64,000 nt of DNA from JBOFBH01 sp051657715. Its GTDB lineage: Bacteria > Actinomycetota > Actinomycetes > Actinomycetales > Angustibacteraceae. Positions 49,250-58,375 of the stretch are shown piece after piece. Both the position numbers and the translations under genes were made by a program. Position 1 is the stretch's first letter. Every line of letters starts with the position of its first letter. The stretch is taken from contig JBOFLF010000040.1 in NCBI GenBank assembly GCA_051657715.1, positions 1 to 64,000 on the forward strand, in the 5' to 3' direction. Below the pieces are notes generated by a model that did not search any database, was not told where the DNA came from, and saw only the letters and a program-made list of their open reading frames with translations.

Positions 49250-50533
49250 GTGCCGGTGCCATGCGCGGCAGGAGGGGATGATGCGGGGGTGGAGGCACCG
49301 GGGAATGAGGCACCGGGGAATGTCGAGGCCGGCGCCGCGCCCGGCGTCGACGAGCCGGTCGATGTCGTCGTGATCGGCGCTGGTGCCGCCGGTCTGGCCA
49401 CCGCCTGGCACCTCGCTGGGCATGGTCGGTCAGTGGTGCTCGTCGAGCCGCCCGGTCCGCCGGGCTCGAGCGGCTCAGCCAGCACGACGGGTCGTCCTGC
49501 GTCCCGGACGTGGTGCTGGTGGACGTCTCCGGCCGACCCGTTCGCCACCGTGGCCACCGCCCGATGGTCCATGGCCGACGTGATCGGACCAGACCACGAC
49601 CGCCAGCGTCTGGATCTGGCACCGCTGCAGTACGTGATGCTGCGGTCCCCGGACTTGGAGTCGCTGGTCGGGCAGCGATTGGCGCGCGCTCCGGGAGCGG
49701 CCCGGGTCGCCGTCCGGGTCCACGAGGTCCAGGACGGTCCGCGGTCCGCGGTCGTCCGGGGGCACGCGGCGGACGGCAGCGCGGTCGAGATCCACGGTCG
49801 CTGGGTTGTCGACACCCGCCCGGTCACGCCTCGCGGTGGTCGCACCCATCTGCTGCAGCACTTCCGCGGCTGGTTCGTCCGCTACGACCGCCCGGTGTTC
49901 GACCCGACCGTGCCGATCCTGATGGACTTCCGGACGCCGCAACCGCCGCGGGGGGTGTCCTTCGGGTACGTGCTGCCGACGTCGGACCGTGAGGCCCTCG
50001 TGGAGTACACCGAGTTCTCGCGGAACCGGTTGGCGGACCAGGGCTATCACGACGCCCTCCAGGGCTATCTGGGCATCCTCGACCTGCCCGACCCCCAGGT
50101 GCTGGATGTTGAAGACGGAGCCATCCCGATGACTGACGCGGTGTTCGACCGCAGGGTCGGCCAGCGGGTGGTGCGGGCGGGCACCGCAGGAGGTGCCACC
50201 CGGCCGTCCACCGGCTACACCTTCAGCGGCGCCCAGCGGCAAGCGCGGGCCATCGCCGCTGCCGTGGTCGCCGGTCGCGTCCCGGTGCCCCCGGTGCCGT
50301 ATCCGCGCCGGCACCGGATGATGGATGCCGTCCTGCTGGATGCCCTTGATTCTGGACGACTGGACAGCGCGCAGTATCTGGCGGGCTTGTTCCGCAGGCA
50401 CCCGACTGGCCGAGTCCTGCGGTTCCTGGACGGCGGCACCTGGCCGTGGGAGGACCTGCTGGTGATGGCCGGCTCACCGTGGCGCCCGATGCTCCGCAGC
50501 GTTTTCGCCGTTGCCAGGGATCGCTGTCGCTAG
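49250..50533 (+). CDS. Lycopene cyclase-like flavoprotein (CrtY/CrtL family)
   Basis: 427 residues. FAD loop VVVIGAGAAGLATAWHLAGHG after a 35-residue disordered start, RTWCWWTS where cyclases have their conserved TWCFW-like motif, then LQYVMLRSPDLES, VDTRP, FRGWFVRYDRPVFD, PILMDFR and GVSFGYVLPTSDREALVEYTEFS. These match lycopene beta-cyclases, which close the ionone rings of carotenes. No other carotenoid gene is nearby. The N-terminal stretch holds a 15-bp tandem repeat, and the GTG start is uncertain; the protein core begins near 49355. Confidence 0.8.
   Translation: MPVPCAAGGDDAGVEAPGNEAPGNVEAGAAPGVDEPVDVVVIGAGAAGLATAWHLAGHGRSVVLVEPPGPPGSSGSASTTGRPASRTWCWWTSPADPFATVATARWSMADVIGPDHDRQRLDLAPLQYVMLRSPDLESLVGQRLARAPGAARVAVRVHEVQDGPRSAVVRGHAADGSAVEIHGRWVVDTRPVTPRGGRTHLLQHFRGWFVRYDRPVFDPTVPILMDFRTPQPPRGVSFGYVLPTSDREALVEYTEFSRNRLADQGYHDALQGYLGILDLPDPQVLDVEDGAIPMTDAVFDRRVGQRVVRAGTAGGATRPSTGYTFSGAQRQARAIAAAVVAGRVPVPPVPYPRRHRMMDAVLLDALDSGRLDSAQYLAGLFRRHPTGRVLRFLDGGTWPWEDLLVMAGSPWRPMLRSVFAVARDRCR
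49292..49321 (+). repeat. 2 x 15-bp in-frame repeat at the cyclase N-terminus
   Basis: Two exact copies of GAGGCACCGGGGAAT, encoding EAPGN twice. Confidence 0.92.
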
Positions 50534-50690
50534 GAGTTCCGGTATCGACGATCGAGGCGGGGTGAAATGTTCGCAAGGGGTGGCCCTACGAGCACGTTCA
50601 GCCATTAGGGTGAGGTGCATCACACCTGATGGCCGTTGTCCGGTGTACGACACGTTGTCGCAGAGATCGCAGCCCCACAAGGGAGGATCC

Positions 50691-53210
50691 GTGCCTCATC
50701 CCACTCCATCCGTAACGTCCGCGCGTGGTCGAGGTCGTCGGCCCGCTCTGCTGGCCGGCGTCGTGGTCGCCGCCGTGACAGCTGGTGGCCTGGTCGTCGG
50801 GGTCAGTCCGGGCTCAGCCGCCCCGGATGACGTGCTGACTGCCAGTCAGGCAGATGACCTGACGTGTGTCGAGAAGCCGTTGACCGACTCGCCCAGCACC
50901 GACACCCGGACGGTCACCTCGACTGTAGATGGCGTCGTGCAGGCGCGGTTGTCCGGCGGTGGTGACTGGGATCTTGCGGTCTTCGACGGTCGTACCGGCA
51001 CAGTGGTCGCTGGATCGGCGGGCTACCGCGCCAACGAGCTCGCTGAGGGTTTCGTCACGCAGGGGCAGAGCCTGGTCGTGCAGGGGTGCCGGTACGCCGG
51101 GACGTCCGCCAAGGCGACGCTGTCCATCGAGTTCTTCGCCGCTGTGACCCCTGCGATGAACCGTTCAGCCAGCGCGGTCGACAAGGCGCAGCTGGTGCGG
51201 GTGTCGACGAAGACCCGGGCGGACAAGCGCCGGTTGCAGCGCCTGGGGCTGGACATCACGGAGCACGGCAGCCGGAGCGCGATGGAAGTGGTGCTACACA
51301 ACGAGGTTGACGTCAGAACACTGCGTAGGGCCGGCTTCAGCTATCGGGTGCAGATCGCGGATCTGGATGCCCGGTCCCGCGCCAACCGCGCGGCGGACCG
51401 CACGTACGCCGCGGCCACGAGCCGTTCAGCGTTGCCGAGCGGGCGGACCAGCTACCGGCGGTTGTACGACTACCAGCTGGAGATGAAGCGGCTGGCCGCT
51501 CGCTACCCGACGCTGGTGCGTCCGCTGACGTTGAAGGAACGGACCATCGAGGGCCGCGACGTCGAGGGCATCGAGATCACCCAGGACGCCGCGAACCTGG
51601 CGGACGGCAAGCCGGTATTCTTCAACATGGGGGTGCACCATGCGCGGGAGTGGCCGTCGGCGGAGCTGCCGATGGAGTTCGCCTACGACCTGATCAACCG
51701 TTACCGGACCGACTCGGGCGTGCGGAAACTGATGCGGGGTACCCGCACGATCATCGTGCCGATCGTGAACCCGGACGGGTTCAACGTGTCCCGCGAGGCG
51801 CCGTCGATCGGTGGTGACTTCAGCCTGTTCGATTACGAGTACAAGCGGAAGAACTGCCGAGCCAGTGATTCTCCCGCCGAGTACCGCGGTGGGACGTGCG
51901 GTGCGAACGCGGCCGGGCGGCTGCGCGGTACCGACCCGAACCGCAACTACGGCGGCTTCTGGGGCGGCCCAGGCGCCAGCACCAGCTGGTCCAGTGACAC
52001 CTACCGCGGCAGTGCGCCGTTCTCCGAGCCGGAGACCCGCAACGTCCGCGCGCTGGTGTCATCGCGTCAGGTGACCACGCTGATCAGCAACCACACGTAC
52101 TCGAACCTGATCCTGCGGGCACCTGGCGTGTTCGACACCCGGCCGCCGCTGGACGAACCGGTGTCGAAGAAGCTGGCGGACTCGATGGCGGCGCACAACC
52201 AGTACACCAGCGTTCCGGGGTACGAGTTGTACGACACCTCCGGGACCACCGATGACTGGAGCTTCTGGATCACTGGCGGTTTCGGGTACACCTTCGAGAT
52301 CGGGCCGGAGGAGTTCCACCCGCCGTATGCGACTGGAGTGGTCGCCGAGTACGCCGGGCTGGCGCCGGCCGCGGGTGCGGGCAAGGGAGGCAACCGGGTC
52401 GCGTACTACACCGCGTTGCGCGCCACGGCGAACCCCAAGCTGCACGCCACCATCCAGGGCACCGCACCGGCCGGTGCGACGTTGCAGGTGCGCAAGCGGT
52501 TCAGCACCCCGACCTCCCCGGTGATCCAACCGGACGGCTCGGTCGGTGACCCGCTGCAGGTGACCGACACCCTGACCAGCAGCTACCTGGCCACGGGTGG
52601 TCGGTTCCAGTTCGCGGTCAACCCCTCCACCCGCCCGTACGTCGCTGGCCGGTTGGGTCGCGATCCGCTGGCACCGCCACAGGAGTCCATCACCCTGGAC
52701 AACCCGACCGGCATCCCAGCCGAGAACCAGGACGCTGATCCGACGAACGTCGGTGACGCCGAGCGGATCCCGTTCATCGTGGAGGGTCTGCCCGATGTCG
52801 ACAACGCGGCGGCGAAGGTCACCATCTCCTGGGGTGACAAGAACGTCGACTGGGACCTGTACGTGGTCGACGCCGCCGGTCAGGTCGTGGGGTCTTCCGC
52901 CAGCGGCGGCACCGACACCGAGACCGCGGTGCTGCGTGATCCGCCTGCTGGGGAGTACACCGCGGTGGTGGTGAACTACGAGGGCGGTACGACCAGCGAT
53001 TGGTCGGGTGGCGAGGTGCGCTTCGAGAACCCGATCCCGACGACCTACGGCCCGAAGGAGACCTGGCGGCTGCGGTGCACCGGCAAGGACGGCACCGTGC
53101 TGGGCGCCCGGGACGTGTTCGTGGACCGTGGCCAGGTCGTGGACGTCGGCTCGGTGTGCCGGGCGTCCGCGGCTAAGGCGGGGCCGGCGAAGGCAGTCGC
53201 TGGTCGCTGA
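50691..53210 (+). CDS. Secreted M14 zinc carboxypeptidase with PPC-like domains
   Basis: 839 residues. Signal peptide (about 1-43), an N-terminal beta domain (GDWDLAVFDGRTGTVVAG), an M14 catalytic domain (about 245-580) with zinc ligands in HHARE (His317, Glu320) and a later SNHTY histidine, and the catalytic Glu in FEIGPEEFHPPY. C-terminal beta domain VDWDLYVVDAAGQVVGSS is PPC-like. Should trim C-terminal residues from peptides outside the cell. GTG 50691 with GGGAGG upstream; longer in-frame starts are not protein-like. Confidence 0.92.
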   Translation: MPHPTPSVTSARGRGRRPALLAGVVVAAVTAGGLVVGVSPGSAAPDDVLTASQADDLTCVEKPLTDSPSTDTRTVTSTVDGVVQARLSGGGDWDLAVFDGRTGTVVAGSAGYRANELAEGFVTQGQSLVVQGCRYAGTSAKATLSIEFFAAVTPAMNRSASAVDKAQLVRVSTKTRADKRRLQRLGLDITEHGSRSAMEVVLHNEVDVRTLRRAGFSYRVQIADLDARSRANRAADRTYAAATSRSALPSGRTSYRRLYDYQLEMKRLAARYPTLVRPLTLKERTIEGRDVEGIEITQDAANLADGKPVFFNMGVHHAREWPSAELPMEFAYDLINRYRTDSGVRKLMRGTRTIIVPIVNPDGFNVSREAPSIGGDFSLFDYEYKRKNCRASDSPAEYRGGTCGANAAGRLRGTDPNRNYGGFWGGPGASTSWSSDTYRGSAPFSEPETRNVRALVSSRQVTTLISNHTYSNLILRAPGVFDTRPPLDEPVSKKLADSMAAHNQYTSVPGYELYDTSGTTDDWSFWITGGFGYTFEIGPEEFHPPYATGVVAEYAGLAPAAGAGKGGNRVAYYTALRATANPKLHATIQGTAPAGATLQVRKRFSTPTSPVIQPDGSVGDPLQVTDTLTSSYLATGGRFQFAVNPSTRPYVAGRLGRDPLAPPQESITLDNPTGIPAENQDADPTNVGDAERIPFIVEGLPDVDNAAAKVTISWGDKNVDWDLYVVDAAGQVVGSSASGGTDTETAVLRDPPAGEYTAVVVNYEGGTTSDWSGGEVRFENPIPTTYGPKETWRLRCTGKDGTVLGARDVFVDRGQVVDVGSVCRASAAKAGPAKAVAGR

Positions 53211-53230
53211 GGTCTACCACCGGGGCTATC

Positions 53231-53265
53231 GACGGGCCGTCACCCCTCGCGGGTGGCGGCCCGTC
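53231..53265. terminator. Bidirectional terminator between the carboxypeptidase and folA
   Basis: GACGGGCCGTCACCC (53231-53245) and GGGTGGCGGCCCGTC (53251-53265) form a 15-bp stem with one T-G pair and a 5-base loop. It lies between two convergent genes, so it serves both. Confidence 0.8.
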
Positions 53266-53317
53266 GGCATGGTGGAGGGCGTCGTGGATGACGTGCCCGT
53301 GCCGCACAAGAGCTGGT

Positions 53318-53863
53318 CTATCGCTGCGGACGGTGGTACTGCGTGAAGCGGTAGCCGAGGCCGGTGCGGGACCGGTGCCAACCGGATGCCGGGTCGGTGA
53401 TCGTCAGCCGCCACTCGGTGCCCAGTCCGGGCGCCCGGACGTCGCCGGCAACCTCGACGTCCACCTCGGTGATCAGCACCTGGTCGGCCAGCGGCAGCGC
53501 CGCGGCGTACGCCTGAGCTCCGCCGATCACCCAGACCGGGCCATCCTCAGCGGCGGCGCACAACGCGCCTGCCAGATCCAGGAAGATCTGGGCGCCCTCG
53601 GCGCGGTAGGCCCGGTCGCTGGAGAGCACGAGATTTCGGCGTCCTCGCAACGGGCGGGCCTGGGCTGGCAATGACTCCCAGGTGCGCCGGCCCATCACCA
53701 CTGTCGTGCCCATCGTGACCTCGCGGAAACGGACGAGGTCCTCCGGAAGATGCCACGGGAGCGTGCCGTTCGCCCCGATCACCCCGCCATGAGCCTGTGC
53801 CCAGATCAGACCCAGCCGGACCGGACGCCCACCCGCACCCTGGCGCACATGACTCCGGCTCAC
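53318..53863 (-). CDS. folA: Dihydrofolate reductase
   Basis: 181 residues. LGLIWAQAHGGVIGANGTLPWHLPEDLVRFREVTMG is the substrate and NADPH pocket with the expected Glu-Asp area, then VVMGRRTWESLP, RRNLVLSSD and VWVIGGAQAYAAAL. Reduces dihydrofolate to tetrahydrofolate. GTG overlaps the thyA stop, so it is coupled to the enzyme that makes its substrate. About ten extra residues precede the core. Confidence 0.95.
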   Translation of the reverse strand: MSRSHVRQGAGGRPVRLGLIWAQAHGGVIGANGTLPWHLPEDLVRFREVTMGTTVVMGRRTWESLPAQARPLRGRRNLVLSSDRAYRAEGAQIFLDLAGALCAAAEDGPVWVIGGAQAYAAALPLADQVLITEVDVEVAGDVRAPGLGTEWRLTITDPASGWHRSRTGLGYRFTQYHRPQR

Positions 53864-54816
53864 ACGGCCACCGGGGCCGAGATGGCCGGGTGGTGCTGGT
53901 AGTCCAGCACGGCGACGTCACCGATGTCGTGGTCGAACAGGGATGGCGCCGGGGCGATCCGCAGCTGGGGGAACGGATACGGCGTGCGGGACAGCTGCTC
54001 GCGCACCTGGTCCGTGTGGTTGTCGTAGATGTGGCAGTCGCCGCCGGTCCAGATGAAGTCCCCGACGTCCAGGCCGGTGTGCTGAGCGACCAGGTGGGTG
54101 AGCAGCGCGTAGCTCGCGATGTTGAACGGCACCCCGAGGAACAGGTCGGCGCTGCGCTGGTAAAGCTGACAGGACAACCGGCCGTCGGCGACGTGGAACT
54201 GGAACAGCGCATGACACGGGGCCAGCGCCATCTGCGGCAGGTCCGCCACGTTCCACGCCGAAACCACCATGCGTCGTGAGTCTGGGTCTTCACGCAGGGC
54301 GCGCAGCACGTGGGCGAGCTGGTCGACGTGGCCACCGCCCGGCATCGGCCACGAGCGCCACTGGACGCCGTAGACCGGGCCGAGGTCGCCGTCCGCGTCC
54401 GCCCACTCGTCCCAGATGGTGACGCCGCGCTGCTGCAGCCAGCGGACGTTCCGGTCGCCGCGCAAGAACCACAGCAGCTCGGCGACCACCGACCGCAGGT
54501 GCACCCGCTTGGTGGTGATCAACGGGAAGCCGCGGTCCAGCGGGTAGCGCAGCTGGTGCCCGAACCAGCTGCGGGTACCGGTCCCGGTGCGGTCGGACTT
54601 GGGGACGCCGTGCGCCATCACCTGCCGCAGCAGATCTTCGTACTGGGTATCCACGTCCTGGGTGCCCGCGTAGTCGTAGTCATGGACGCCGACACCATCG
54701 GTGTTCGCGACGTTGGCAGCGACACCAGCGCCGGTCCTGGTGGCCGTGACCCCAGCGCTGCCTTGCCGGATGCTGAGATCGATGTCCGGCTGGTGATTCG
54801 CGGCCTGGTCGTCCAT
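53860..54816 (-). CDS. thyA: Thymidylate synthase with N-terminal extension
   Basis: 318 residues against 264 in E. coli. Catalytic Cys201 in LAPCHALFQF, arginines in KSDRTGTGTRSWFG and DSRRMVVSAWN, SCQLYQRSAD, PFNIASYALL and the final CHIYDNH. Methylates dUMP with methylene-tetrahydrofolate. The first 54 residues have no counterpart; GTG 54654 would give a normal-length protein. I keep ATG 54816 because TACTCT ends six bases before it on the minus strand, as expected for a leaderless transcript. Operon with folA. Confidence 0.94.
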   Translation of the reverse strand: MDDQAANHQPDIDLSIRQGSAGVTATRTGAGVAANVANTDGVGVHDYDYAGTQDVDTQYEDLLRQVMAHGVPKSDRTGTGTRSWFGHQLRYPLDRGFPLITTKRVHLRSVVAELLWFLRGDRNVRWLQQRGVTIWDEWADADGDLGPVYGVQWRSWPMPGGGHVDQLAHVLRALREDPDSRRMVVSAWNVADLPQMALAPCHALFQFHVADGRLSCQLYQRSADLFLGVPFNIASYALLTHLVAQHTGLDVGDFIWTGGDCHIYDNHTDQVREQLSRTPYPFPQLRIAPAPSLFDHDIGDVAVLDYQHHPAISAPVAV

Positions 54817-54822
54817 GGCGCG

Positions 54823-54828
54823 AGAGTA
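54823..54828 (-). promoter_or_regulatory. Candidate -10 box of a leaderless thyA-folA transcript
   Basis: On the minus strand TACTCT lies six bases before the thyA ATG at 54816. This spacing supports transcription starting at the codon itself and supports the long N-terminus. Confidence 0.45.
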
Positions 54829-54840
54829 GTCGCGACGGCG

Positions 54841-54856
54841 CGAAGAACATTCTTCG
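54841..54856. promoter_or_regulatory. Operator-like palindrome over the thyA -35 region
   Basis: CGAAGAA-CA-TTCTTCG, exact 7-bp arms. Measured from the presumed start at 54816 it covers about -25 to -40. AT-rich for this DNA and thus likely protein-bound. It is not the actinobacterial LexA box. Confidence 0.5.
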
Positions 54857-54902
54857 GGACGGGTGTAACGCTTCGACCACCTCCTCCGATAGTCGAGGTG
54901 GA

Positions 54903-54942
54903 ACGCGCCGTTGCCCGGACCCCCGAGCGGGCAACGGCGCGT
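54903..54942. terminator. 15-bp hairpin in the thyA-dapA divergent gap
   Basis: ACGCGCCGTTGCCCG (54903-54917) pairs perfectly with 54928-54942 over a 10-base loop. A smaller stem, CCACCTC/GAGGTGG (54877-54901), sits beside it. A terminator between two divergent genes has no obvious client. Confidence 0.65.
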
Positions 54943-54972
54943 CCTTCATGTCACGGCGTCCTTCATGTCACG
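54939..54972. repeat. 2 x 17-bp tandem repeat in the thyA-dapA gap
   Basis: Two exact copies of GCGTCCTTCATGTCACG, overlapping the end of the hairpin. Confidence 0.92.
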
Positions 54973-55086
54973 GTGCCGGGTCGGCGGATGGGCATGTCAG
55001 ACAGGTGGGTTCAGGCGCCCGTCCGCGCCGTATGCGAGCTCGGACCGGATGAGAGTCGGAGTGGCGGACGAGGTCTCGCAGAACGA

Positions 55087-55092
55087 TAGGTT
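55087..55092 (+). promoter_or_regulatory. Candidate -10 box of a leaderless dapA transcript
   Basis: TAGGTT ends six bases before the dapA ATG at 55099 and there is no ribosome site. A clear -35 is missing. Confidence 0.45.
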
Positions 55093-55098
55093 GACTCT

Positions 55099-56040
55099 AT
55101 GCCCGGTGCACCAGATCGCCTGTCGAGCTCTTCCGCTCCCTTCGGCCGGATGCTCACGGCGATGGTCACCCCCTTCCGCGACGATCGTTCCCTTGACTTG
55201 GCGGCGGCTCAGGCGCTCGCCAGCCATCTGGTGCAGCGTGGTCATGACGGCCTGGTGCTGAGCGGCACCACGGGCGAGTCGCCGACCACCACAGACGCTG
55301 AGAAGGCCGACCTGGTCCGCGCGGTCGTGGAGGCTGTCGGAGACCGGGCCGTGGTGGTGGCTGGGGCGGGCACCAACGACACCGCGCACAGCGTCGAGCA
55401 GGCCCGCATGGCTGCAGGCGCCGGTGCTCATGGCCTGCTCGTCGTCACGCCGTACTACAGCAGGCCTCCCCAGGCCGGGGTGCTGGACCATGTACGAGCG
55501 ATCGCGGACTCCACCGACCTGCCAGTCATGCTGTACGACATCCCGGTCCGCACCGGTCTCGCGTTGACTCCGGAGACGATCGTCCGAGCGGCCGAGCACC
55601 CGCGGGTGGTCGCGGTCAAGGATGCGACCGGGGATGTGTACGCCGGCTCCTGGGCGATGGCTCGCACCGACCTCGCCTACTACTCCGGTGACGACGCGGC
55701 CAACTTGGCGTGGCTGGTGCACGGGGCGAGCGGATTGGTCAGCGTGGTCGGGCACGTCGCCGGGCGGCAATACCGAACGATGATCGACGCCGTGCAGACG
55801 GGTGACCTGCCGACCGCGCAGCGTCTCTACCGGGAGCTGCTGCCCGCGGTTCGCGGCATCATGACCCGCACGCAAGGGGTGATCATGGCCAAGGCGGCGC
55901 TGCAGCTGAGCGGGGTCCTCAGCTCGAGGGCCGTCCGGTTGCCGCTCGTGGACGCCACGGCCGAGGAGACTGCAGTGCTCAAGACCGACCTGTCCGAGGC
56001 GGCCCTGCTCCACGAGCTGCCGGTGGAGGCAAGCCCATGA
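55099..56040 (+). CDS. dapA: 4-hydroxy-tetrahydrodipicolinate synthase
   Basis: 313 residues. Condenses pyruvate with aspartate semialdehyde at the start of the lysine/DAP branch. TIM barrel with AMVTPFRDD, LSGTTGESPTTTDAEK, the YYSRPPQAG tyrosine, LYDIPVRTG and the Schiff-base lysine in VVAVKDATGD. Followed 40 bp later by the RNase J gene, the usual pairing. Confidence 0.95.
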   Translation: MPGAPDRLSSSSAPFGRMLTAMVTPFRDDRSLDLAAAQALASHLVQRGHDGLVLSGTTGESPTTTDAEKADLVRAVVEAVGDRAVVVAGAGTNDTAHSVEQARMAAGAGAHGLLVVTPYYSRPPQAGVLDHVRAIADSTDLPVMLYDIPVRTGLALTPETIVRAAEHPRVVAVKDATGDVYAGSWAMARTDLAYYSGDDAANLAWLVHGASGLVSVVGHVAGRQYRTMIDAVQTGDLPTAQRLYRELLPAVRGIMTRTQGVIMAKAALQLSGVLSSRAVRLPLVDATAEETAVLKTDLSEAALLHELPVEASP

Positions 56041-56080
56041 AGGTGGTCCAGGACCGGACCAACGGCTGGCGGGCTTCGCG

Positions 56081-57766
56081 GTGAGCCATCCTCATCCTGA
56101 ACTGCCTGCGCCGCCCCCGCTGGGTGCAAACGTGCTACGAGTCGTGCCCCTGGGGGGGCTGGGCGAGATCGGCCGCAACATGGCCGTGCTGGAGCATCAG
56201 GGCAAGCTGCTGATCATCGACTGCGGGGTGCTATTCCCCGAGGAGCACCAGCCGGGCGTCGACCTGATTCTCCCTGACTTCGGATACATCGCCGATCGCC
56301 TGGCTGACGTCGTCGCGGTGGTGCTCACCCATGGCCACGAGGACCACATCGGCGCCGTCCCCTACCTGCTGCGACTGCGGCCGGACCTGCCGCTCGTCGG
56401 TTCTCAGCTGACGTTGGCCCTGGTCGAGGCCAAGCTGGTGGAGCACCGGATCACCCCGTACACCCTGAGCGTCCGCGAGGGTCAGGTCGAGCGGTTCGGC
56501 CCGTTCGAGTGCGAGTTCGTCGCGGTCAACCACTCGATCCCTGATGCCTTGGCGGTGGCGGTGGCGACGTCCGCCGGGACCGTACTGCACACCGGTGACT
56601 TCAAGATGGACCAGCTCCCACTAGACGGCCGGATCACGGACCTGCGGGCGTTCGCACGGCTCGGCGAACGAGGCGTGGACCTGTTCATGGTGGACTCCAC
56701 CAACGCTGAGGTCCCGGGCTTCACCACCCCAGAACGCGAGATCACCCCGGTGCTCGACCGGGTGTTCGCGAACGCCGAGCGCCGGATCATCGTGGCGTCG
56801 TTCGCCTCGCACGTGCACCGGGTGCAGCAGGTGCTCAGCGCGGCACACGCACACGGACGGCGGGTGGCGCTGGTCGGCCGTTCGATGGTGCGGAACATGG
56901 GGGTGGCTCGGGAGCTGGGCTACCTCGATGTGCCGGACGGGGTGCTGATCGACGTGAAGGCCGTGGGTGATCTGCCGGAGGACCGGGTGGTGCTGATGTG
57001 CACCGGGTCTCAGGGGGAGCCGATGGCCGCGTTGTCCCGGATGGCCGGCAACGATCACCGGGTGCGGATCAGTGTGGGGGACACCGTCATCCTGGCTTCC
57101 TCCTTGATCCCGGGGAACGAGAACGCGGTGTTCCGGGTGATCAACGGGCTGACCCGGCTGGGAGCGAAGGTGGTGCACCAGGGCAATGCCCGGGTGCACG
57201 TCTCCGGTCATGCCAGTGCCGGCGAGCTGCTCTACTGCTACAACATCGTCCGCCCGCGCAACGTGATGCCCGTGCACGGGGAGGCGCGGCACCTGGTGGC
57301 GAACGCGGACATCGCCGTCGCCACCGGGGTGCCCCGGGAGCGGGTCGTGCTGGCCGAGGACGGCGTGGTCGTCGACCTGTCCGATGGTGTGGCCCGGATC
57401 GTGGGGGCGGTGCCGTGTGGCTACGTGTACGTCGACGGTTCTAGCGTCGGAGCGGTCACCGACTCGGACCTGAAGGACCGGCGGATCCTCGGAGAAGAAG
57501 GATTTGTCTCGGTGATCGTGGTGGTGGACTCGGGGTCAGGCACGGTGGTGGCTGGCCCGGAGGTGCACGCCCGCGGCGTCGCGGAGGGCGACGACGTGCT
57601 GGACTCAATTCGCCCGCAGATCACCCAGGCGTTGATGGACGCTGTCAGTCAAGGCACCACGGACACCGTGCAGTTGCAGCAGGTGGTGCGCCGGGTGGTC
57701 GGTCGGTGGGCCGGCACCCAACTGCGCCGCCGCCCCATGATCATCCCGGTCGTCATCTCCGCCTGA
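56081..57766 (+). CDS. rnj: Ribonuclease J
   Basis: 561 residues. Metallo-beta-lactamase/beta-CASP RNase with both endo- and 5' exonuclease activity in the family. Metal site HGHEDH, further ligands in AVNHSIPDALA and HTGDFKMD, beta-CASP part FASHVHRVQQVLSAA and MCTGSQGEPMAALSRMA, then HVSGHAS and PVHGEARHL, and a C-terminal dimer domain. GTG start at 56081. Confidence 0.96.
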   Translation: MSHPHPELPAPPPLGANVLRVVPLGGLGEIGRNMAVLEHQGKLLIIDCGVLFPEEHQPGVDLILPDFGYIADRLADVVAVVLTHGHEDHIGAVPYLLRLRPDLPLVGSQLTLALVEAKLVEHRITPYTLSVREGQVERFGPFECEFVAVNHSIPDALAVAVATSAGTVLHTGDFKMDQLPLDGRITDLRAFARLGERGVDLFMVDSTNAEVPGFTTPEREITPVLDRVFANAERRIIVASFASHVHRVQQVLSAAHAHGRRVALVGRSMVRNMGVARELGYLDVPDGVLIDVKAVGDLPEDRVVLMCTGSQGEPMAALSRMAGNDHRVRISVGDTVILASSLIPGNENAVFRVINGLTRLGAKVVHQGNARVHVSGHASAGELLYCYNIVRPRNVMPVHGEARHLVANADIAVATGVPRERVVLAEDGVVVDLSDGVARIVGAVPCGYVYVDGSSVGAVTDSDLKDRRILGEEGFVSVIVVVDSGSGTVVAGPEVHARGVAEGDDVLDSIRPQITQALMDAVSQGTTDTVQLQQVVRRVVGRWAGTQLRRRPMIIPVVISA

Positions 57767-57967
57767 ATACAGCTGCCTATGGACGGGGGGAGATGGTTGT
57801 GGAATTTGCATCGCCTGAACCCCGGCGAGGTCTACCACAACCACCGCCCATCATCGCCCTACACTTCTACGAATCAGCCCGTGAATAACTCTCTTTCACG
57901 TGGACCAAGACCGCAGGCGAGGTCTTTAAGAAAAGAGAATGTGTGCGATCACGTCAAATGCGAGGCG
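57767..57967. other. Convergent gap after the RNase J gene
   Basis: 201 bp, visibly less GC-rich than the genes around it. A weak stem AAGACC/GGTCTT (57907-57926) is the only terminator candidate. No gene recognised. Confidence 0.5.
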
Positions 57968-58375
57968 CTAGCAACTCGCCAGATACGCTCGCTGCCACGC
58001 GCGTTGGGACGGGGTGGGCGAGCCGCCACCGCCGGATCCAATGCCGCACATCGTACGCCACGACTGAGGTCCGAAACGTCCGTCCACCTGGATCTTCATG
58101 CCGCGCTGGAATTTCTTGACCGCGTTCTCCGTCAGTGGACCGAAGCTCCCGTCGGTGGCGAGGTTAGCGGTCCATACGCTGCTGCTGACGTTGCCCGGAC
58201 CGCGGAGCAGCGTCTGGAGGTGCCCGACGCAGGAGCCGTCCCAGCCTCGGTAGAGCACGAAGCTGTTGCACTGGACGTTGGCCGCCGAGGCCGCCGCCGA
58301 CGGCGCAAAGACGAATGCACCAGTTATCAAAGTTGTGCTCAGCAGGCCGGCGAGTCCAATTCGTGAAACCTTCAT
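57968..58375 (-). CDS. Small secreted peptidoglycan-binding-like protein
   Basis: 135 residues. Signal peptide (about 1-32, ending SAAASAA), then one PG_binding_1-like domain: WDGSCVGHLQTLL near the start and TDGSFGPLTENAVKKFQRG and VDGRFGPQSWRTMCG. There are three cysteines in the mature part plus a final Cys. No catalytic domain is attached, which is unusual for this module. ATG 58375 with GGGAGA upstream; codon use is less GC-biased than the housekeeping genes. May bind cell wall or act as an inhibitor or adhesin. Confidence 0.8.
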   Translation of the reverse strand: MKVSRIGLAGLLSTTLITGAFVFAPSAAASAANVQCNSFVLYRGWDGSCVGHLQTLLRGPGNVSSSVWTANLATDGSFGPLTENAVKKFQRGMKIQVDGRFGPQSWRTMCGIGSGGGGSPTPSQRAWQRAYLASC

